DNA of 45,262 nucleotides, taken from contig JAMZEJ010000013.1 in the NCBI GenBank assembly GCA_024508355.1, positions 1-45,262 of the forward strand. The letters run 5' to 3'. Made by a program: the position numbers and the translations under genes. The notes below the pieces were generated by a model. That model did not search any database. It saw nothing but the letters and a program-made list of their open reading frames with translations, and was not told where the DNA came from. Source of the stretch: Rhizosaccharibacter radicis (lineage in GTDB: Bacteria > Pseudomonadota > Alphaproteobacteria > Acetobacterales > Acetobacteraceae). The first letter of the stretch is position 1, and every line of letters begins with the position of its first letter. Of this stretch, positions 41,273 through 45,262 are shown one piece after another.

Positions 41273-42220
41273 TCAGCCGCCGCGGAAGCGCTCCAGCGCC
41301 GCCACGAGCGCCCGCCGGATTCCCGGCTCGAGCGCGGAATGTCCCGCATCCGGCACGATGGTGAGCCGCGCCGCCGGCCATCTCGCGGCAAGGTCGAAGG
41401 CACTCCGCGCGGGACACACCATGTCGTAGCGACCCTGCACGATCTCGCCCGGGATGTGGGCGATGCGGTCCATCCGGGCCAGCAGCCCTTCCGGCGGCAG
41501 AAACAGGCGGTGCGCGAAATAATGCGCTTCGATCCGGGCCAGCCCGAGCGCCGCCTGGTCGCGCGCGAAGCTCGCCACCGCGGCGGGCGTCGGCAGCAGG
41601 GTCGAGCAGGTGCCCTCGTAGATCGACCAGGCGCGCGACGCCGGCAGGTGCACCGCCGGATCCGGATCGAGCAGCCGCCGCAGATAGCCTCCCAGCAGAT
41701 CCTGCCGTTCCGCGTCGGGCAGAAAGTCGCGGAACGCGGCATGGGCGTCCGGAAACACGTTCGCCAGCCCGTGCAGGAACCAGTCGAGCTCGGAATCCCG
41801 CCCCAGGAAGATGCCGCGCAGGATCATCGCGGGCACCCGCTCCGGGTGCGCCTGCGCGTAGCTCAGCGCGAGCGTCGAGCCCCAGGAACCGCCGAACAGC
41901 AGCCAGCGCTCGATGCCCAGCCGCTGCCGCAACGCTTCCATGTCGCGGATCAGCGCGTCGGTATCGTTGCCGCGCAGCCCGCCCTGCGGGCGCGAGCGGC
42001 CGGCGCCGCGCTGATCGAAGATCACCGCCCGCCAATGGCGCGGATCGAAGAAGCGGCGATGCACCACCCCCGCCCCCGCTCCCGGGCCGCCATGCAGGAA
42101 CAGGATCGGCACCCCGTGCGGATGCCCGACCTGTTCCCAGTACATGACGTGCCCGTCCTCCAGCGGCAGATAGCCGGTGCTGAAGGGCATGGTGTCGGGA
42201 AACAGGTCTCCTCTCGGCAT
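41273..42220 (-). CDS. pip: Proline iminopeptidase
   Basis: Serine aminopeptidase (alpha/beta hydrolase, family S33) that removes N-terminal proline from peptides. The 315-residue product has the oxyanion HGGPGAGAG, VIFDQRGAGRSRPQG, the nucleophile elbow GGSWGSTLALSYA, the acid Asp in VQGRYDMVCPA and the His in VPDAGHSALEPG. The cap region WSIYEGTCSTLLP matches known enzymes. No signal peptide is seen, so it is cytoplasmic. The ATG at 42220 (MPRGDLFPD) was chosen because the conserved N-terminus GYLPLEDGHVMYWEQVG lies just after. No convincing Shine-Dalgarno is seen. Confidence 0.92.
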   Translation of the reverse strand: MPRGDLFPDTMPFSTGYLPLEDGHVMYWEQVGHPHGVPILFLHGGPGAGAGVVHRRFFDPRHWRAVIFDQRGAGRSRPQGGLRGNDTDALIRDMEALRQRLGIERWLLFGGSWGSTLALSYAQAHPERVPAMILRGIFLGRDSELDWFLHGLANVFPDAHAAFRDFLPDAERQDLLGGYLRRLLDPDPAVHLPASRAWSIYEGTCSTLLPTPAAVASFARDQAALGLARIEAHYFAHRLFLPPEGLLARMDRIAHIPGEIVQGRYDMVCPARSAFDLAARWPAARLTIVPDAGHSALEPGIRRALVAALERFRGG

Positions 42221-42352
42221 GAGCGGTCTTATAACGCCGCCCCCCGCGGCAACCAGAGCGGCCACCATGGCGACCGCCCCCATCCATGAGCGTTCCGGGT
42301 CTCGCCAGGAGGGGGAAGCGCCCCGAAACGGGAATGGTCTAGAAGTCCCGAC

Positions 42353-42760
42353 ATGCCCGCTCCCCTTTCCGGCCCGGCCCGCGCGGCCTGGCCTCGCTTC
42401 TCCCTCGTCTCCGGCGCCCTGCTGGGATTCGCCACGGTGGCCTGCGGCGCGCTCGCGGCACACCTGCCGGATCGGATGCTGGTGCCGGGCGGCCGCGAGA
42501 TGCTGCGCGGCGCGGTGCAGATGCAGGGATGGCACGCGGCGGCGCTGCTGTTGATCGGCGCGCTCGCCGAACGGCAGGACGGCTGGCCGCTACGGCTGGC
42601 GGCCATCCTCATGCTGTGCGGGATCGCGAGCTTCTGCGGCGGCGTTTATTCGCTGGCCTTCGGCACAACCGTGGCAGGGTGGCTGGCGCCCCTCGGGGGC
42701 ACCCTGGCCATGGTCGGCTGGCTTCTGCTGGCCGTCGCCGCGGTCGCGCGCCGCGCATGA
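42353..42760 (+). CDS. DUF423 family membrane protein
   Basis: A 135-residue protein with four hydrophobic helices, like E. coli YgdD. SGALLGFATVACGALAAHL is the first helix with the family's GAxGAH-type motif (here GALAAH). GWHAAALLLIGALAE, FCGGVYSLAFGTTVAGWLAP and GGTLAMVGWLLLAVAAV follow. Function is unknown; the inner membrane is the likely location. Its stop overlaps the next ATG as ATGA, so it is coupled to the methyltransferase gene, a neighbourhood also found in gammaproteobacteria (ygdD-rlmM). Confidence 0.85.
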   Translation: MPAPLSGPARAAWPRFSLVSGALLGFATVACGALAAHLPDRMLVPGGREMLRGAVQMQGWHAAALLLIGALAERQDGWPLRLAAILMLCGIASFCGGVYSLAFGTTVAGWLAPLGGTLAMVGWLLLAVAAVARRA

Positions 42761-43707
42761 CCGGGATCGATCATCCCGTGCGCGCCGCATACCTGGCCCA
42801 TGCGGGCCAGGAAGCCGTGCTGGCGGAGGAGCTCGGACGGCTGGGCGTGGCCGTTTCGGGCTGGCACGGGCTGCTGGCGCTGTCGCCGGATCCGCCGGCG
42901 GACGCGCGGTGGGCGCTGGATCGCTGGCTCGATCCCGAGATCGCGCCGATCGCGTCCATCGGCGAGGCCGCCTCGCTCCTGCGCGGGCGGCAGCGCAACT
43001 GGAGCCACCTGCCGCTGCTGCATCATCGCCGCTCCGCTTTGATCGCCGACCGTCTGCCGCCGGTGAAGGCGGCCCCCCTGCATTTTCCGGCCGCGGCACC
43101 CACGGCGCCCCTGGGAGCCTGGACGCTGCTGTCGCCCGACCGGCTGCTCTTCAGCACCCGCAAGAGCAGCCCGTTCCCCAACGGCGAATGCCGGCTGGTG
43201 GAGAACCGCACCGGGCCGCCGAGCCGCGCCTATCTCAAGCTGTGGGAAACCCTCGCCCTGCTCGCCGAATGGCCGCGCCCCGGCGAGCGATGTCTCGAAC
43301 TCGGCGCTTCGCCCGGCGGCTGGACCTGGGCGCTGGCGTCGCTGGGTGCGAGCGTCACCGCCGTGGACCGCTCCCCGCTCGCCTCCGCGGTGGCGGCGAT
43401 GCCCGGCGTGGAAATGCGCCAGGGCAACGCCTTCACCCTGCGCCCCGAGGACGTGGAGCCGCTGGACTGGCTGTTTTCCGACGTGATCGCCTACCCGGAC
43501 CGGCTGCTGGACATGGCCAGGACCTGGATCGACAGCGGGCGCGTCCGTCGCCTGATCTGCACGGTGAAGTTCCAGCGGCCCACGGCGCACGAGGTGTCGG
43601 AGCGCTTCGCGTCCATTCCGGGCGGCACGCTCCGTCACGGGTCCCACAACGGGCACGAGCTGATGTTCGTGTGGTGCCGTCCCGGTGATTCCGTTCCGCA
43701 CGGCTAA
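42757..43707 (+). CDS. RlmM-like 23S rRNA 2'-O-methyltransferase
   Basis: Predicted SAM-dependent RNA 2'-O-methyltransferase with an FtsJ/RrmJ fold in the C-terminal half. E. coli RlmM modifies C2498 of 23S rRNA. The 316-residue product has the SAM loop LELGASPGGWTWALASLGA. A K-D-K-E catalytic set is readable: Lys in SRAYLKLWE, Asp in WLFSDVIAYPD, Lys in ICTVKFQRP and Glu in GHELMF. The N-terminal half (AGQEAVLAEELGRLGVAVSG) fits RlmM's THUMP-like region in shortened form; E. coli RlmM has 366 residues. The ATG overlaps the DUF423 stop. The TAA stop is followed by an AT-rich gap. Confidence 0.85.
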   Translation: MTGIDHPVRAAYLAHAGQEAVLAEELGRLGVAVSGWHGLLALSPDPPADARWALDRWLDPEIAPIASIGEAASLLRGRQRNWSHLPLLHHRRSALIADRLPPVKAAPLHFPAAAPTAPLGAWTLLSPDRLLFSTRKSSPFPNGECRLVENRTGPPSRAYLKLWETLALLAEWPRPGERCLELGASPGGWTWALASLGASVTAVDRSPLASAVAAMPGVEMRQGNAFTLRPEDVEPLDWLFSDVIAYPDRLLDMARTWIDSGRVRRLICTVKFQRPTAHEVSERFASIPGGTLRHGSHNGHELMFVWCRPGDSVPHG

Positions 43708-43968
43708 GGGGCGTCGTCCGGAACGCCCCGAGCGAGGAGAGGGCCCAAATTAAACCCGCTTTCCATTTATTGCGATCAATTAGAAAACTGGATCACGCGT
43801 TCTCGATGAATGGCATCACTACTTCGTTTTTTTGACAGGCCGAAGTATCGATTTAGGTCGTTGCTTGAGCGTTCGAGTCTGAAGCATCATCCCGGAACAA
43901 GATGTTGCGGACGATCCCCGATACCGGGTCTCGTATTTCAAGCGCCGTACGTCGTGGAGAAAAGTGCG
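43708..43968. other. AT-rich leader before a glycosyltransferase gene
   Basis: A 261-base gap after the methyltransferase gene. Bases 43745-43865 are much richer in A and T than the rest of the window and include CGTTTTTTTGACAGG. The GT frame is open back to 43810, but that part is not conserved. Confidence 0.5.
43832..43859 (+). promoter_or_regulatory. Possible promoter of the GT-A glycosyltransferase gene
   Basis: A perfect TTGACA (43832-43837) preceded by a T-run, with TAGGTC 16 bases downstream as a weak -10. It lies about 110 bases before the chosen start codon. Confidence 0.35.
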
Positions 43969-44757
43969 ATGGTTCGGCTCGGTATCGGCATCGTCACCTT
44001 TCGGCGGCGCACCCTGGCGCAGGACGCGATCGACGCGGTGAGGCGCTTCACCAGGCGCCCCTGCCACGTGGTGGTGGCCGACGACGGATCCGACAGCGAA
44101 ACGATCGCGCATCTGGGCGGCTGCGCCACCATCATCACCGGCAACAATCACGGCGTCACTTGGAACAAGAACAGGGCCCTGTTCTACCTGCGCAGCGTGA
44201 TGCATTGCGACGTGGTCATCCTCCTGGAGGACGACGTGCACCCCAAGACGTTCGGCTGGGAAGAAGCCTGGATCGAGGCCAGCCTGAGATGGGGCCACGC
44301 GAACCTGGCCGGAAGCTGGTTCCGCAGCATGTTCGTCAGGGGTTCCGGGACGGCGGCGGATCCTTACCTGTCGCCGGCCTTCTCCGGTCAATGCACGTCC
44401 TTTTCCGGCGAGGCGCTCGACTACGCGGGCTATCTCGATACCCGGTATCGAGGCTTCGGCGTGGGCCATGTGGACCACACCTTCCGTCTCGCGCGCCTGG
44501 GCTATGGCGCGGTCCGCGATCCCGAGCACGGCCTACTCTTCAGGTTGATCGTAAGCCCCCTGCGCTTGCTCGAAAGCGTCTCGGCCCGCAACGAAAACGA
44601 CGTGGTGCGCAACCACGATCTCTACACGACCCTGCAGCACGAGCCGGCTTTCCGCTTTCCTTGGTCCACCGACGGCGAGTTGGAAGAATTCCGGTTCGAG
44701 CAGAAGAACCGCTTCACGCCGTTCCAGGACGAGCCGTTCGCCACGCCGACGGTGTAG
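43969..44757 (+). CDS. GT-A type glycosyltransferase
   Basis: A 262-residue cytoplasmic enzyme of the GT2-like fold, predicted to transfer a sugar from a nucleotide donor. RLGIGIVTFRRRTLAQDAID is the first strand. VVVADDGSDSETIAHL binds the nucleotide. NNHGVTWNKNRALFYL and VVILLEDDVHP (83-92, the DxD-like metal site EDD) follow. SGQCTSFSGEALDYAGYLD and RGFGVGHVDHTFRLARLGY form the acceptor half. The ATG at 43969 follows GGAGA; earlier ATG at 43810 would add a low-conservation extension. The acceptor is unknown; a surface glycan is likely, as for the GT61 genes elsewhere in the window. Confidence 0.8.
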   Translation: MVRLGIGIVTFRRRTLAQDAIDAVRRFTRRPCHVVVADDGSDSETIAHLGGCATIITGNNHGVTWNKNRALFYLRSVMHCDVVILLEDDVHPKTFGWEEAWIEASLRWGHANLAGSWFRSMFVRGSGTAADPYLSPAFSGQCTSFSGEALDYAGYLDTRYRGFGVGHVDHTFRLARLGYGAVRDPEHGLLFRLIVSPLRLLESVSARNENDVVRNHDLYTTLQHEPAFRFPWSTDGELEEFRFEQKNRFTPFQDEPFATPTV

Positions 44758-45070
44758 TCGCGGGCGTAACCCTTCCCGGGAATTGGGCGGATCGTTCGGC
44801 ATCCCTCCACCGAAGATCTTCGCCGTTCATCCACCTGCCGCCAGATCGCGCTCGCAGCAAAAGCCGGGCGCGTCGCCGCAGCTGACCTTCGAGGATCGTC
44901 GATCGGCCTTTACCCCCTTCATGATGAAGGCTGTCGTGATTTAACGAAGCACTGATGAAGCGACGCGCTTTATCACGATGCGGCCCTTCCTCGACCATGC
45001 CTTGATGACCGCGGGGGATTGGGAATTGCCAAAAACGGCATCCCGAAACGACCCAGGAAGGAAGCCGAAG
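44758..45070. other. Intergenic region with several palindromes
   Basis: A 313-base gap before the Tat-exported protein gene. It contains CGAAGATCTTCG (44811-44822) and CTTCATGATGAAG (44917-44929). It also holds an inverted pair TCGTGAT (44934-44940) and ATCACGA (44972-44978). No gene is seen. The first palindrome may end the glycosyltransferase transcript; the others lie where regulation of the next gene would be expected. Confidence 0.45.
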
Positions 45071-45262
45071 ATGTCGAACCGATATTTGCCCGCCGGCCAT
45101 GCGGCCACGAGCGGCCGCGACGTGCCGCAGCTTCAGCGTCGCCGCCTGTTCCGGCAGGTGGCCCTGGGGACGATCGCCCTGTCCGCCTTCGCCGGGCCCG
45201 CGACGCTCTTCCCCGCCCGGACGGAGGCCGCGACCGATCCGTCCCTGCTCACGGACGTCAAT
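45071..45262 (+). CDS. Tat-exported protein, N-terminal part (possibly ferritin-like)
   Basis: The frame is open from ATG 45071 to the window end (64 residues); AGGAAGGAA stands 5 bases upstream. RRRLFRQVALGTIALSAFAG (23-42) is a twin-arginine signal, so the mature protein would be folded before export. The visible mature start (TEAATDPSLLTDVN) resembles the beginning of periplasmic ferritin-like domain proteins of alphaproteobacteria, where an N-[IL]-L-N-F-A-L helix normally follows. That helix is beyond the edge, so the family call is a guess; the Tat signal is clear. Confidence 0.7.
   Translation, partial: MSNRYLPAGHAATSGRDVPQLQRRRLFRQVALGTIALSAFAGPATLFPARTEAATDPSLLTDVN

Noticed and set aside
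1-45262. tRNA genes, rRNA, CRISPR arrays, insertion sequences, phage genes
   Set aside because: No transposase or integrase protein, direct-repeat spacer array or cloverleaf was seen in any gap on either strand; a tRNA or repeat scan would confirm.

Overview
The window is a GC-rich (roughly two thirds G+C), densely coding stretch of a bacterial chromosome. No rRNA, tRNA, phage, insertion sequence or CRISPR was found. Gene content points to an alphaproteobacterium, most likely of the Acetobacteraceae (acetic acid bacteria and relatives). The signs are a cytochrome bo3 ubiquinol oxidase operon, galactonate catabolism genes, a class II DAHP synthase coupled to a nicotinate phosphoribosyltransferase, GT61 glycosyltransferases and several short periplasmic lipoproteins. 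This assignment is an inference from protein resemblance, not a database result.

Layout. 1-880: 5' part of a gene for a Gly/Ser/Thr-rich, probably surface or secreted protein, running off the left edge. 962-6126 (mostly minus): translation and RNA genes (prfC, rpsD, a TrmJ-like tRNA methyltransferase, cysS) plus a small lipoprotein. 6154-9462 (plus): a MATE exporter and a GH15 glycosidase. 9676-13388 (minus): a translationally coupled D-galactonate operon (IclR regulator, dgoK, dgoA, dgoD). 13617-16308 (minus): an exported nucleoside-phosphorylase-like protein and gltX. 16655-19488: two convergent GT61 glycosyltransferases, one fused to a discoidin (F5/8 type C) domain. 19694-22733 (minus): class II DAHP synthase, an atypical nicotinate phosphoribosyltransferase and an acidic protein, all with overlapping start and stop codons. 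22947-24543 (plus): two adjacent exported proteins each built from two TonB C-terminal-like domains. 24904-25572 (minus): alkB.

25873-31315 (plus) holds a SulP anion transporter followed by an Mla/MCE lipid-transport operon: an MlaE permease with a fused MlaB-like STAS domain, the MlaF ATPase, MlaD and a PqiC-like lipoprotein. A SugE/Gdx SMR exporter follows. A strong terminator separates it from the minus-strand respiratory block cyoABCD, glutathione reductase (gor) and ferredoxin-NADP reductase (fpr), 31877-38406. In CyoB the haem, CuB and quinol-site residues fall at the same positions as in E. coli. 38629-40390 is a tetrapyrrole group: uroporphyrinogen-III methyltransferase facing a cob(I)alamin adenosyltransferase (their stops share one CTAG), with an IsdG-like haem-degrading monooxygenase upstream. 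The right end carries a DUF4142 lipoprotein, proline iminopeptidase, a DUF423 membrane protein coupled to an RlmM-like methyltransferase, a GT-A glycosyltransferase behind an AT-rich leader, and the start of a Tat-exported protein cut by the window edge.

Most of the window is ordinary core metabolism. The least explained elements are the paired double-TonB-domain proteins (one with a 15-bp tandem repeat in its signal peptide), the GT61-discoidin fusion, the alternative hairpins before the SulP gene, the exported nucleosidase-like protein, and the hairpin that displays the prfC ribosome-binding site.
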